The notes under the pieces: model-generated
Databases searched by the model: none
What the model was told of the DNA's origin: nothing
What the model saw: the letters and a program-made list of their open reading frames with translations, nothing else
NCBI RefSeq assembly: GCF_001270065.2
Contig: NZ_LFYT02000025.1
Location: 1-64,000, forward strand
DNA length: 64,000 nucleotides
From: Limnohabitans planktonicus II-D5
GTDB lineage: Bacteria > Pseudomonadota > Gammaproteobacteria > Burkholderiales > Burkholderiaceae_C
Direction of reading: 5' to 3'
Position numbers and translations under genes: made by a program
Shown: one piece after another, positions 27,340 to 36,664 of the stretch
Numbering within the stretch: position 1 is the stretch's first letter
Layout of the letters: each line of letters begins with the position of its first letter

Positions 27340-27499
27340 TTGATCCGGCGCGCTGAAGTTGGCACTCAATGGTGTTGCAGGTCGGCGGTCGAAGACACCG
27401 ACATGGGCCATTGCTGAAACCCATCATGTCGGACTCTGCGAGTACCGACCAGCGAGAAGACATGTCTCAGACATTTCAAACTTCAGCGTGCCGGATCAA
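27340..27499. mobile_element. 160-bp element with inverted TTGATCCGGC ends around a hairpin
   Basis: The left end reads TTGATCCGGCGCGCTGAAGTT and the right end is the inverse (AACTTCAGCGTGCCGGATCAA as complement pair). Inside is one hairpin of the GTAGGTCGG family (GCAGGTCGGCGGTCGAAGAC and its partner ending AGTACCGACC). It is exactly as long as the element at 59889-60048. It fills most of the 477-base gap between the LysR and AraC genes. The rest of the gap shows no gene. Confidence 0.75.
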
Positions 27500-27691
27500 G
27501 AATGTGCAAAAAATCTTCGCAAGAAAATTCAGCAGGCCCATGCCCATGCCGATTTTCTGGGGAGTGTTTATGGCGTGGGGCATTGGTTTGATTCGCCAGG
27601 GTAAAGCAGCAATACCGCTTTGTGTGGGGATGGCAGCTGAGGCCTACGCAAGAAGTCCCACATGGCATGGCCGAGAAAGCCTGTTCACACG

Positions 27692-28729
27692 TCAATGCCC
27701 GGATCTGAACTCATCTGGCGTCTGCCCCGTCCAGCCTTTGAAGGCCCGCATGAAACTCTTCTCGTTCAGAAAGCCCACTTCGGCGGCGATCTGTTTGATG
27801 GGGCGTTGCGAGCGCAGCAGCAAGTCGGTGGCCATGTCGCGGCGCACGGCGTCTTTGAGCTGCTGCAAGCTCGCGCCTTCATCCTTGAGTTGCCGGTGCA
27901 GGGTGCGGGCCGACAGGTTGAGCCAAGCCGCCAGGTCGTCGGCGTTGCGGCTGTGCTCGGGGTGTTCGGCCAGGGTCTGTCGGACTTTTTCCACCAGCAA
28001 GCGGTCGCGCCGATAAGGCCGCACCGTGAGCAGCAGGGCGCGTTGCAGCATGCGTTGCAAAGCCGCTTCGTCGCGGCGCACCGGCAGGCTCAGGTAACCC
28101 GCGTCAAACTGCAGGCTGTGCACAGGGGCCATGAATTGCGTGGGGCCGTCAAACAGCACGCGGTAACTATCTGCATGCGGTGGCGGGGCAAAGCGCAAGG
28201 TGGTTTGCACAAGTGGAATGCGCGAGTCGGTCAGCCAGCAGGCCACGCCTAAAGCATTGCGCAGCACCGACACCACAGCAAATTCCTGCAGGGTACCCAG
28301 CGGGCGGTTTTCATGCAATTGCAGGTGCGCTGCGCCTGCCTCGGTGCTGACTTGCAGGTGGATGTCGTCGGTCAGCAGGCCGTGGTGGCGGCACCAGCGC
28401 TGCAGCGCCACGCCCAAGGTGGGGGCCGTCAACGAGGCGCGCACCAGCATGCCGTAGCTGCCCCAGGGCAGGCGGCGGCTGAACCAGCCCAAGGCCTCGT
28501 CGTCCAGCGCCCGCATGGCGGTGGCCGACAGCCATTCCATTTGCAGGGCGGTGATGCGGGCGTCATGGTGGTTCAGTAAGTTTGGCGCAATTTGTGCCGC
28601 GTTCAGTGCGGGCATCGGGTCCATGCCGCGTTGTGTGTAGGCCTGTGCGATGGCTTTGACAAAAAATATGGGCGTTTCGGCTCGGCCGGTGATGGTCGTG
28701 CGAAGGGGGGCTGATGGGTGCTGGTTCAT
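27692..28729 (-). CDS. AraC-family transcriptional regulator
   Basis: About 345 residues. The N-terminal two thirds match the arabinose-binding-like domain found in ArgR/OruR-type regulators. The last ~100 residues carry two helix-turn-helix units (NADDLAAWLNLSARTLHRQLKDEG and PIKQIAAEVGFLNEKSFMRAFKGWTGQTPDEFR). ATG 28729 begins the recognised protein. The open frame continuing far upstream on this strand is antisense to the carboxylase gene. It is divergent from the methylcrotonyl-CoA carboxylase beta gene, which it may regulate. Confidence 0.88.
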   Translation of the reverse strand: MNQHPSAPLRTTITGRAETPIFFVKAIAQAYTQRGMDPMPALNAAQIAPNLLNHHDARITALQMEWLSATAMRALDDEALGWFSRRLPWGSYGMLVRASLTAPTLGVALQRWCRHHGLLTDDIHLQVSTEAGAAHLQLHENRPLGTLQEFAVVSVLRNALGVACWLTDSRIPLVQTTLRFAPPPHADSYRVLFDGPTQFMAPVHSLQFDAGYLSLPVRRDEAALQRMLQRALLLTVRPYRRDRLLVEKVRQTLAEHPEHSRNADDLAAWLNLSARTLHRQLKDEGASLQQLKDAVRRDMATDLLLRSQRPIKQIAAEVGFLNEKSFMRAFKGWTGQTPDEFRSGH

Positions 28730-28861
28730 GGGGCTTGAAATTGTGGCACGATTTGCAACCCATTTGACGCCCCAAAACCGGGCAACAGGCCTTAAGCTGG
28801 CGGGCATTGCCCCGCAGGTGCGGTGATTGCCGTGCGCCCGTGCCACTGCCAAGGAAGACAC

Positions 28862-30469
28862 ATGACTGTTTTGCACTCTCAACTGAACCCAAGATCGGCC
28901 GACTTTCAAGCCAATGCCGCCGCCATGCGCGGCCTGGTGGATGATCTGCGCGCCCATTTGGAGCGCGTGGCTTTGGGTGGCGGTGACGCACCCCGCGCCA
29001 AACACACAGCCCGGGGCAAGCTGCTGCCGCGTGACCGCGTGCAGATGCTGCTCGACCCCGGCACACCCTTTCTGGAAGTTGCGCCTTTGGCTGCCCTCAA
29101 CATGTACAACAATGACGCGCCCAGCTCGGGTGTGATCGTGGGCATTGGCCGTGTGAGCGGGGTGGACTGCATGATCGTGTGCAACGACGCCACGGTGAAG
29201 GGCGGCACTTATTACCCGATGACGGTGAAAAAGCATTTGCGGGCGCAAGAGATCGCGCAGCAAAACCACCTGCCTTGCATCTATCTGGTGGACTCGGGCG
29301 GTGCCAACCTGCCCAACCAGGACGAGGTCTTTCCGGATCGCGACCACTTCGGCCGCATCTTTTTTAACCAGGCCAACATGAGCGCGCAGGGCATTGCGCA
29401 GATCGCGGTGGTCATGGGCTCTTGCACAGCGGGTGGCGCGTATGTGCCCGCCATGAGCGACGAGACCATCATCGTCAAAAACCAAGGCACCATCTTTTTG
29501 GGCGGCCCGCCCTTGGTCAAAGCGGCCACTGGCGAAGTGGTGAGCGCCGAAGATTTGGGCGGTGGTGATGTGCACACGCGCCTGTCCGGCGTGGCCGACC
29601 ACCTGGCGCAAAACGATGTGCATGCGCTGGCGCTGGCGCGTCAGGCCGTGAAAAACCTGAACGCGCAAAAGGCCCCCAACATCGCCACACACGCGCCCGT
29701 GCCCCCCAAGTTTGACGCGCAAGAGCTGTATGGCGTGATCCCCACCGACACGCGCAAACCCTTTGACGTGCGCGAAATCATCGCCCGCATCGTCGATGGC
29801 TCGGAGTTCGATGAATTCAAATCGCGCTTTGGCACCACCTTGATCTGCGGCTTCGCCCGCATCGAAGGCATGCCCGTGGGCATCATCGCCAACAACGGCA
29901 TTTTGTTCAGCGAGTCGGCCTTGAAGGGCGCGCACTTCATCGAACTGTGCTGCCAGCGCAAGATCCCGCTGGTCTTTTTGCAAAACATCACCGGCTTCAT
30001 GGTGGGCCGTAAATACGAAAACGAAGGCATCGCCCGCAACGGCGCGAAGATGGTCACGGCCGTGGCCACCGCTGCAGTGCCCAAATTCACCATCATCATT
30101 GGCGGCAGCTTTGGCGCGGGCAACTACGGCATGTGCGGCCGCGCTTACTCGCCCCGCTTCTTGTGGATGTGGCCCAACGCCCGCATCAGTGTCATGGGCG
30201 GTGAGCAGGCGGCGAGCGTGCTGGCCACCGTCAAGCGTGACGGCATCGAGGGCAAGGGCGGCCAGTGGAGCATGGAAGAAGAAGAAGCCTTCAAGGCCCC
30301 GATCAAGCAGCAATACGAAGACCAGGGGCACCCCTACTACGCCACTGCCCGCATCTGGGACGACGGCATCATCGACCCGGCCGACACGCGCCGCGTGCTG
30401 GCGCTGGGCCTGAGTGCATCGCTCAATGCGCCGATTCCCGAGACGAAATTTGGACTTTTCCGCATGTGA
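28862..30469 (+). CDS. liuB: Methylcrotonyl-CoA carboxylase beta subunit (carboxyltransferase)
   Basis: This 535-residue carboxyltransferase moves CO2 from biotin to 3-methylcrotonyl-CoA in leucine degradation. Features include [68 protein letters not shown], which is typical of the methylcrotonyl group, and the glycine-rich [20 protein letters not shown] oxyanion region. ATG 28862 is preceded by AAGGAAG. The biotin subunit is at 34518, separated from this gene by an unrelated block (vapBC, dinB, M48 protease, hydratase). The stop codon's last base starts a palindrome for the next operon. Confidence 0.93.
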   Translation: MTVLHSQLNPRSADFQANAAAMRGLVDDLRAHLERVALGGGDAPRAKHTARGKLLPRDRVQMLLDPGTPFLEVAPLAALNMYNNDAPSSGVIVGIGRVSGVDCMIVCNDATVKGGTYYPMTVKKHLRAQEIAQQNHLPCIYLVDSGGANLPNQDEVFPDRDHFGRIFFNQANMSAQGIAQIAVVMGSCTAGGAYVPAMSDETIIVKNQGTIFLGGPPLVKAATGEVVSAEDLGGGDVHTRLSGVADHLAQNDVHALALARQAVKNLNAQKAPNIATHAPVPPKFDAQELYGVIPTDTRKPFDVREIIARIVDGSEFDEFKSRFGTTLICGFARIEGMPVGIIANNGILFSESALKGAHFIELCCQRKIPLVFLQNITGFMVGRKYENEGIARNGAKMVTAVATAAVPKFTIIIGGSFGAGNYGMCGRAYSPRFLWMWPNARISVMGGEQAASVLATVKRDGIEGKGGQWSMEEEEAFKAPIKQQYEDQGHPYYATARIWDDGIIDPADTRRVLALGLSASLNAPIPETKFGLFRM

Positions 30470-30498
30470 TGTGTATGATTTTGTAAAATCATACACAT
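30469..30498. promoter_or_regulatory. Palindromic operator of the vapBC operon
   Basis: A perfect inverted repeat with 14-bp arms (ATGTGTATGATTTT and complement) around GT. It begins on the last base of the liuB stop codon and ends 15 bases before the antitoxin ATG. AGGAGG (30501-30506) follows immediately. VapB-type antitoxins bind such palindromes in their own promoter, so this is the likely autoregulatory site. Confidence 0.8.
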
Positions 30499-30513
30499 TC
30501 AGGAGGTTTCCAA

Positions 30514-30852
30514 ATGCGCACCAACATCGTGATCGACGACAAGCTCATGGCCGACGTTATGGCTTATGGCGATTTCAAGACCAAGCGAGAGGCTGTGGAA
30601 GAGGGCTTGCGCATGCTCAAGCGGCGCAAAGTCTACGACGGCTTGCTGGCCTTGCAAGGACAGCTTCAGTGGGACGACTCGGACGAAGGATGGGCCCGTT
30701 GGCGGGCGCAGCAGCAGGCTTTGAAGGTCGCAGGCGAACCATACGACCGCGCCATAGACGTGGCAGAGAAGGTCTACACAGGCGTTCAGTCTTTGGTGCT
30801 TCAAGAGCCCGAGCCGCCCGCACTGATCGTAAAAACCCGGAAGAAGCCATGA
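30514..30852 (+). CDS. vapB: VapB-family antitoxin
   Basis: The 112-residue protein begins MRTNIVIDDKLMADVMAYGDF and continues KTKREAVEEGLRML, the ribbon-helix-helix DNA-binding region of VapB antitoxins. It neutralises the PIN-domain toxin encoded next and represses the operon. The C-terminal ~50 residues (after QLQWDDSDE) extend well beyond the usual ~65-75 residue antitoxin, and I do not recognise them. A strong AGGAGG lies eight bases upstream. The stop overlaps the toxin start. Confidence 0.85.
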   Translation: MRTNIVIDDKLMADVMAYGDFKTKREAVEEGLRMLKRRKVYDGLLALQGQLQWDDSDEGWARWRAQQQALKVAGEPYDRAIDVAEKVYTGVQSLVLQEPEPPALIVKTRKKP

Positions 30853-31250
30853 TTTTGGTGGACTCCAGCGTCTGGATTGACTTCTTCAATCAAGCGCCGA
30901 CACCGCAACGCCTGCAACTGGTGCGCTGGCTGGAAGGTGGAGACGTGTCGATTGGCACAGCCGATCTGGTGGTGTTCGAAGTGCTGCGTGGATTTCGCAA
31001 CGACACAGCCCGTCGTGCGGCAGAAAGCCTGCTGTTGGATTTACCCGTGATGGACATTGGCGGGGCGGCCAATGCGCTCAGCGCGGCAGCGCTGTACCGC
31101 CGCCTGCGGGCACAGGGCCGCACGGTGCGCAGCCCCATCGACGTGCTGCTGGCCAGCTACTGCATGACCCATGGCCACGCGCTGCTGCACCGCGACGCGG
31201 ATTTTGAATCACTCAAAACTTTAGGAGGGCTGGAGACATGGCCACAGTGA
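30849..31250 (+). CDS. vapC: VapC-family PIN-domain ribonuclease toxin
   Basis: The 133-residue PIN protein has the full acidic site: D5 in ILVDSSVWIDFF, E44 in LVVFEVLRGF, D98 in SPIDVLLASYC, and D116/D118 in LLHRDADFE. VapC toxins cleave tRNA or rRNA. The start overlaps vapB by four bases, giving translational coupling. Its 3' end overlaps the DinB gene start by 13 bases, so that gene may be expressed from the same operon. Confidence 0.92.
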   Translation: MILVDSSVWIDFFNQAPTPQRLQLVRWLEGGDVSIGTADLVVFEVLRGFRNDTARRAAESLLLDLPVMDIGGAANALSAAALYRRLRAQGRTVRSPIDVLLASYCMTHGHALLHRDADFESLKTLGGLETWPQ

Positions 31251-31768
31251 ACAACTCATCGACTTGGCACACCCACTTTAGCCGCCTGGCCCGCTACCAC
31301 GTTTGGGCCACGCATCGACTGCTCGAAGCGGTATCGCCTGTGCCCGACCAAGACTACCGGCGCGATGTGGGCCTGTTCTTCAAAAGCATCCATGGCACGC
31401 TGAACCACATGCTGGTGGCCGAGCACCTGCTTTGGTACGCGCGTTTTGCCAAAGGCGCATCGCCAGTGCTGGCACTGGATGCCGAAATCGAGCCCGAGCG
31501 TGAACGCCTGGCGCAGGCGCTCAAGGGCGGATCGGCCAACTGGACGTCACTGATCGCCAGCTGGAGCGCCGAGCGTTTTGACAGTCTCTTGGACTACCAA
31601 ACCAGCAAAGGCGTTCCCCAGTCCTTGCCGTTTGCGGCCACCTTGGCGCATGTGTTCAACCACGCTACCCACCACCGCGGTCAGATCACGGCGGCACTGA
31701 CCGCCATGGGCCAGCCTTGCCCGGAGTTGGACATGGTGTATTGCTTGCAAGAGGAGTCGAGGAAATGA
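31238..31768 (+). CDS. DinB-family protein
   Basis: The product is 176 residues with the DinB/YfiT four-helix pattern and its three histidine metal ligands: one in TLNHMLVAEHLLW near residue 50 and two in FNHATHHRGQITAAL near residue 140. The LARYHVWATHRLLEAV start is typical. Some members are thiol-dependent transferases, but the substrate here is unknown. The start lies inside the 3' end of vapC, suggesting co-transcription with the toxin-antitoxin pair. Confidence 0.85.
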   Translation: MATVNNSSTWHTHFSRLARYHVWATHRLLEAVSPVPDQDYRRDVGLFFKSIHGTLNHMLVAEHLLWYARFAKGASPVLALDAEIEPERERLAQALKGGSANWTSLIASWSAERFDSLLDYQTSKGVPQSLPFAATLAHVFNHATHHRGQITAALTAMGQPCPELDMVYCLQEESRK

Positions 31769-31868
31769 GAGAGACCTCGATTGGGTTGGAGTGGGGCGTT
31801 CCCTTGGGGGGGGTGGTTTTTTGTAGCCTTTTGTTTGTCATACTTTCCGTCTGAAAAATGGAGAGTTC

Positions 31869-33572
31869 ATGAAAAAAACACTGATTGGCATTTTGCTTGT
31901 GGGGACCGCCTGGACGCATGCTCAAACCAGCGATACGCGGCTGGAGGATGAAAAGCGACTTCAAGGTCAGTTGGTCGCGCAAACGTACCTCAAGAATCTT
32001 GAGCGCCTGGACCGCATTGGTTATGCCTTGCTGCGTGTGGGTGCGCCTTATTGCTCAGACAAAAGGCGACTTGGCTTGGGCATGGCACCCATCAGTCTGA
32101 GGCAATTCAAGGATGCTTACATAGAGATGATGAAGCGTGCGGGCTTGACGGATGAGTTGATGTTCCCCCATGTTGTTAAAGGGTCGCCGCTGGAGAAAGC
32201 GGGATTGCAGGCGGGCGACAAGGTCCTGAAGGTCAATGATGAGCCCCTGCCTGTGGATGGCAAAAGCAGCCCGGTACTTTGGATGAACACAAAAGTGCAT
32301 GAGCTTGCAAGCCGCCGACAAGAAATTCAGGTCACGGTGTTGAGAGGTCAGCAGGAAGTTGTTTTGAGCCCCAAGCCAGTTTGGCAATGTGACATCAACA
32401 TCCATGTGATGTACAAGGACGAACCCAATGCGATGACCCTGGTCAAGGACATTTCGGTGACGACAGGGCTCATGCGTATGCTGGACAGCGATGATGATTT
32501 GGCCTTGATCATGGGGCATGAATTGGGTCACGCCATCCTGCGACATACGGAGGAAAAGATTAACCGTAACAAGCTCAATGCCATGCTCGGTTTGTTGGGG
32601 GTGTTGTCTGGCCGCTCTGTCCCCATGCCAGTGGTTGACCCTTATCCCAAGGACAAGGAAAAGGATGCGGATTATCTGGGGCTGTATCTGTCTGCCGCTG
32701 CAGGTTTTGATGTGTCACACGCTGCAAACGTCCATCGCAATTGGGCTGCGCAAAACCCATCCGGAATTGAGTCCAGCATGTGGAGCACGCACCCGAGCTT
32801 TCCAGAAAGGGCCGTCTTGCTCGACGCTGAGAGTAAAAGCTTGGTCGAAAAGCAGCGCAAAGGTGAGAGGCTGTTGCCTGATGTGAGTCGATTGAAAACG
32901 GTCTATGAAGGCGATTATGTGACCTTTGAAGGCCAGAAAAAAATTGTTCAAAGACCCATGCAAGCTTCTAACAAGGACCTGCCAGCTCACACGGATGTAC
33001 CATTTTTGAGCGAAGATGGCCGCATTGGTTATCAACGGTTTTCTGCCGTCAAAACCAGACCCCGTGCCTTTGCGATGAACACCAAGGGGTCGTGGGTGTA
33101 TCGATTGGGTGCCAATGCTGCTGCGGATGCTGTGCAAGCCTGCAGTGCGCTGACGTCTGTGCCTTGCAAGTTGTATGTGGTCAATGATGACGTGGTGTGG
33201 GATGGGCCCGGCCCAGCGACAGCTGTTCGAGGCAAAGCTTTAGCGGACGACCTGGACAACCATTCCTTGGAGAAATACCCGGCAAGCAGCTGGGCAGGGG
33301 TAGATGACTTTTCTAAAGTGCCATTCATCACCGAGGCATGCAAGCTCAAATATTCTGAATGGCTGGAACAAAAACCGCCGCGTGCTTATGCCATTGCACC
33401 CTCCGGCCAATGTTTTTACTCATGGGGATTGAAAGCCCCAACACCGGGCGATCCTGCCGTTCCTGCAGAGCGGGTCTTGGCCGTTTGTTCGAGAAAGTCC
33501 ACCCAGTGCTATTTGTATGCGGTTGACAGCCGAGTGGTCTACAAGGAGCCTGGCCTGGCCAAAAATCCATAA
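31869..33572 (+). CDS. Exported M48-family metalloprotease with PDZ domain
   Basis: A 567-residue protein with an N-terminal signal peptide (KKTLIGILLVGTAWTHAQ). A PDZ-like region at ~100-160 (VKGSPLEKAGLQAGDKVLKVND) precedes an M48 peptidase core with H217-E218 and H221 in GHELGHAILRH, and the third zinc ligand E264 in DKEKDADYLGLYL. The last ~170 residues hold two copies of a cysteine-containing motif (RAFAMNTKGSWVYRLG to CKLYVVNDDVVW, and RAYAIAPSGQCFYSWG to CYLYAVDSRVVY). It should act in the periplasm. It sits between DinB and the hydratase gene without obvious link to leucine catabolism. Confidence 0.87.
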   Translation: MKKTLIGILLVGTAWTHAQTSDTRLEDEKRLQGQLVAQTYLKNLERLDRIGYALLRVGAPYCSDKRRLGLGMAPISLRQFKDAYIEMMKRAGLTDELMFPHVVKGSPLEKAGLQAGDKVLKVNDEPLPVDGKSSPVLWMNTKVHELASRRQEIQVTVLRGQQEVVLSPKPVWQCDINIHVMYKDEPNAMTLVKDISVTTGLMRMLDSDDDLALIMGHELGHAILRHTEEKINRNKLNAMLGLLGVLSGRSVPMPVVDPYPKDKEKDADYLGLYLSAAAGFDVSHAANVHRNWAAQNPSGIESSMWSTHPSFPERAVLLDAESKSLVEKQRKGERLLPDVSRLKTVYEGDYVTFEGQKKIVQRPMQASNKDLPAHTDVPFLSEDGRIGYQRFSAVKTRPRAFAMNTKGSWVYRLGANAAADAVQACSALTSVPCKLYVVNDDVVWDGPGPATAVRGKALADDLDNHSLEKYPASSWAGVDDFSKVPFITEACKLKYSEWLEQKPPRAYAIAPSGQCFYSWGLKAPTPGDPAVPAERVLAVCSRKSTQCYLYAVDSRVVYKEPGLAKNP

Positions 33573-33635
33573 ACAGGAAATAACTTCAGAAATAAATGAC
33601 TCCACCAAAACAAGGTCGGATGAAGCGGAAAAAAC

Positions 33636-34418
33636 ATGTACCAAACCCTAGAAATCGAACACCACAACCGCGTGGCCACCGTGTGGATGAACCGCCCCGA
33701 TGTGCACAACGCCTTTGACGAAACCCTGATCGCCGAGCTGACCGCAGCGTGCGAAGCGCTCGATGTTGACGACAACGTGCGCGTGGTCGTGCTGGCCGGG
33801 CGCGGCAAGAGCTTCTCAGCAGGAGCAGATCTCAACTGGATGAAGCGCGCTGCACAAAACGGCGTGGAAGACAACCTGCGTGATGCGCGCGCTCTGGCCC
33901 GCATGCTGCGTGTGCTGGCCGAAATGAAAAAACCCACCATTGCCCGCGTGCAGGGCGCGGCGCTGGGCGGTGGCACCGGCCTCACGGCCGCGTGTGACAT
34001 CGCAGTCGCTTCCACCAAAGCGGTGTTCGCCACGTCCGAAGTCAAGTTCGGCATCATCCCGGCCGCCATCAGTCCCTATGTGGTGCGGGCCATCGGTGCG
34101 CGACAGAGCTACCGCTATTTCCAGTCGGCCGAGCGCATCGATGCGCTGCGTGCGCGTGAGCTGGGCCTGGTGCATGAAGCGGTCGAGCCCGAGCAACTGG
34201 ACGCCAAGGTGCAGGAGATCGTCGATGCGCTGATCCAGGGCGGCCCGCTCTCGCAAGCCGCTGCCAAGGACCTGATTCGCGCCGTGGACAACAAACCGAT
34301 CAACGATGCCGTGGTGGAAGACACCGCGCAACGCATTGCAGGGTTGCGTGCCACGCCCGAGGCGCAGGATGGTTTGTCGGCCTTCCTCGATAAGCGTCAG
34401 CCAGGTTGGCTGGCTTGA
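33636..34418 (+). CDS. liuC: Methylglutaconyl-CoA hydratase
   Basis: The 260-residue enoyl-CoA hydratase/isomerase family protein has the oxyanion-hole segments GRGKSFSAGADLNWMKRAA (residues ~52-70) and VQGAALGGGTGLTAACDIAVAS, then EVKFGIIPAAISPYVVRAIG with the catalytic acidic residue. The DLNWMKR sequence is characteristic of hydratases in leucine-degradation clusters, which convert 3-methylglutaconyl-CoA to HMG-CoA. It precedes the carboxylase biotin subunit by 100 bases, a gap filled by a REP hairpin. Confidence 0.9.
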   Translation: MYQTLEIEHHNRVATVWMNRPDVHNAFDETLIAELTAACEALDVDDNVRVVVLAGRGKSFSAGADLNWMKRAAQNGVEDNLRDARALARMLRVLAEMKKPTIARVQGAALGGGTGLTAACDIAVASTKAVFATSEVKFGIIPAAISPYVVRAIGARQSYRYFQSAERIDALRARELGLVHEAVEPEQLDAKVQEIVDALIQGGPLSQAAAKDLIRAVDNKPINDAVVEDTAQRIAGLRATPEAQDGLSAFLDKRQPGWLA

Positions 34419-34432
34419 CCCTGTTTCTCTAT

Positions 34433-34495
34433 GTGGGAGCTTGCCTTGCAAGCGATCTGCATCTGGCGCCAATCGCGAGCAGGGCTCGCTCCTAC
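34433..34495. repeat. REP hairpin pair, GTAGGAGC family
   Basis: The left REP is GTGGGAGCTTGCCTTGCAAG and the right REP, inverted, ends CAGGGCTCGCTCCTAC. Together they form the paired arrangement seen around the transposase gene at 48801. This copy lies between liuC and liuD. Confidence 0.88.
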
Positions 34496-34517
34496 AGAAC
34501 ACTGAATGAGGTTTTCG

Positions 34518-36530
34518 ATGTTTAAAAAAATCCTGATCGCCAACCGTGGCGAAATCGCATGTCGTGTGGCAGCCACCGCCCGCCGGATGGGCATCCAGAC
34601 CGTAGCGGTGTATTCAGACGCCGACGCCAGCGCCAAGCATGTACAAGCCTGCGACGAAGCTGTGCATGTGGGCGGCAGTGCGCCCAAGGACAGCTACCTG
34701 CGCTGGGAGCGCATTTTGCAAGCGGCCAAAGACACAGGCGCTGAGGCAGTGCACCCCGGCTATGGCTTTTTGAGCGAGAACGAAGACTTTGCCAAGGCTT
34801 GCGCTGCCGCAGGTTTGGTGTTCATAGGCCCGCCCGCATCGGCCATTCTGGCGATGGGCCTCAAGGCCGAGTCCAAGCGCTTGATGGAATCGGCCGGTGT
34901 GCCGCTGGTGCCCGGCTACCACGGCGCGGACCAGGACCCGGCGCTGCTGCAGCGCGAGGCCGACCGCATCGGTTACCCCGCGCTCATCAAGGCCAGCGCA
35001 GGCGGTGGTGGCAAGGGCATGCGCGTGGTCGAAAAGTCCGAAGACTTTGCGGCAGCGCTGGCCTCCTGCAAGCGTGAAGCGACCAACAGCTTTGGCAGCG
35101 ATGCTGTGCTGATCGAAAAGTACGTGCAGCGCCCGCGCCACATCGAGATTCAGGTGTTTGGCGACACGCAAGGCAACTGTGTGTACCTGTTTGAGCGCGA
35201 CTGCTCGGTGCAGCGCCGCCACCAAAAAGTGCTCGAAGAAGCCCCTGCCCCCGGCATGACCGAGGCCTTGCGTGCACAAATGGGCGCGGCCGCAGTGGCG
35301 GCAGCCAAAGCGGTGAACTATGTGGGCGCGGGCACGGTGGAGTTCATCGTCGAACAAACCGCCTACGACCAGCCTGAGTCGATGCGCTTTTTCTTCATGG
35401 AAATGAACACCCGCTTGCAGGTCGAGCACCCGGTGACCGAGGCCATCACGGGTCTGGACCTGGTCGAGTGGCAATTGCGTGTGGCCAGTGGCGAATCGCT
35501 GCCTTTGCGCCAGGACCAGCTGCGCATTCAGGGCCACGCCATCGAGGCCCGCATCTGCGCCGAGAACCCCGACAACAACTTTTTGCCCGCCACTGGCACC
35601 TTGCAGGTTTATCGCAAGCCACAAGCGACCAGCTTTGAGCGTGGCACTGTGCGTGTGGACGACGGCGTGCGCGAAGGCGACACCATCAGCCCGTTTTACG
35701 ACTCGATGGTGGCCAAGCTCATCGTGCACGGTGACACCCGCGAGCAAGCGCTGGCGCGTTTGGACACCGCCTTGGCGCAAACCCACATCGTGGGTCTGAA
35801 CACCAACGTGCAGTTCTTGCGCCATGTGGTGCGCAGCAACGCGTTTGCCACCGCCCAACTCGACACCGCGCTGATCCAACGCGAAGCCGTCGTACTCTTC
35901 AAACAAGAAACCCTGGGCTTGCCTGCCGCTGTGGCTGCCGTGGTGGCGCACACCTTGCACGCCGAAAAAGCACTCCAGGGTATAGACCCCTTCAGCCGCC
36001 GCGATGGCTGGCAGTCGCACGGATTGGCGCAGCGCCGCTTTGAGTTTGTCTGGCAAGACCAACCGCGCTCGGCCCGTCTGAACTACCTGCACGACGGCGC
36101 TGTGAGCCTGTCGCTGGAAGGTGATGACGCTGCCTCTGGCGTGCTGAGCTTTGCCGCCCATGGCGAAGGCCTGTGGGTGCAGTGGGGCAGCACTCCCCGC
36201 TGCTTCAGCCAGATCGACTGGCAAGGAGAAACCGCGCACATCTTCACGCCGCAAGGCGCAACCCGCATCACCGTGCTCGACCCGCTGGCCCACGCTGGCG
36301 AAGCCGCGCAAGAAGGCGGGCGTCTGACGGCTCCCATGCCGGGCAAGGTGGTGTCGTTTGCCGTCAAGGCCGGGGACAAGGTCAAAGCGGGGCAGCCGCT
36401 GGCCGTGATGGAAGCCATGAAGATGGAGCACACCATCAGTGCGCCCCAAGACGGCACGGTGGCTGAGTTGCTGTACGCGCCCGGCGACCAGGTGGCCGAT
36501 GGGGCAGAGTTGCTCAAGCTGGCGGCGTGA
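34518..36530 (+). CDS. liuD: Methylcrotonyl-CoA carboxylase alpha subunit (biotin carboxylase)
   Basis: This 670-residue protein joins a biotin carboxylase and a biotin carrier domain. The N-terminal ILIANRGEIACRVAATARRMG, ATP-grasp KASAGGGGKGMRVV (near residue 160), FFMEMNTRLQVEHPVTE and a C-terminal AVMEAMKMEH with biotin lysine K635 are all visible. It carboxylates biotin with ATP and bicarbonate for transfer by LiuB. ATG 34518 fits the family; an ATG at 34506 would add four residues. It follows the hydratase gene and precedes a dehydrogenase and HMG-CoA lyase. Confidence 0.95.
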   Translation: MFKKILIANRGEIACRVAATARRMGIQTVAVYSDADASAKHVQACDEAVHVGGSAPKDSYLRWERILQAAKDTGAEAVHPGYGFLSENEDFAKACAAAGLVFIGPPASAILAMGLKAESKRLMESAGVPLVPGYHGADQDPALLQREADRIGYPALIKASAGGGGKGMRVVEKSEDFAAALASCKREATNSFGSDAVLIEKYVQRPRHIEIQVFGDTQGNCVYLFERDCSVQRRHQKVLEEAPAPGMTEALRAQMGAAAVAAAKAVNYVGAGTVEFIVEQTAYDQPESMRFFFMEMNTRLQVEHPVTEAITGLDLVEWQLRVASGESLPLRQDQLRIQGHAIEARICAENPDNNFLPATGTLQVYRKPQATSFERGTVRVDDGVREGDTISPFYDSMVAKLIVHGDTREQALARLDTALAQTHIVGLNTNVQFLRHVVRSNAFATAQLDTALIQREAVVLFKQETLGLPAAVAAVVAHTLHAEKALQGIDPFSRRDGWQSHGLAQRRFEFVWQDQPRSARLNYLHDGAVSLSLEGDDAASGVLSFAAHGEGLWVQWGSTPRCFSQIDWQGETAHIFTPQGATRITVLDPLAHAGEAAQEGGRLTAPMPGKVVSFAVKAGDKVKAGQPLAVMEAMKMEHTISAPQDGTVAELLYAPGDQVADGAELLKLAA

Positions 36531-36535
36531 GTTTT

Positions 36536-36609
36536 GTAGGTCGGAGCTTCAGCTCCGACATGACCGGTTTGGCGCAGGTCTCACGTCGGGGCTAAAGCCA
36601 CCGACCTAC
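36536..36609. repeat. REP-like hairpin, GTAGGTCGG family, single
   Basis: Left arm GTAGGTCGGAGCTTCAGCTC and right arm ending GCTAAAGCCACCGACCTAC. The pairing is less complete than at 19734 because the left arm has lost a few bases. It starts six bases after the liuD stop. Confidence 0.88.
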
Positions 36610-36664
36610 AAGACGACAACCCGCGCGACAGTCCGGATATCTCTCCGCTGACACAATTCCAGAC

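Noticed and set aside
28730..30496. A very long - strand open frame joined to the AraC regulator (total 934 codons)
   Set aside because: The upstream part is exactly antisense to the methylcrotonyl-CoA carboxylase beta gene and is histidine/alanine-rich without domain features. The real regulator starts at 28729.
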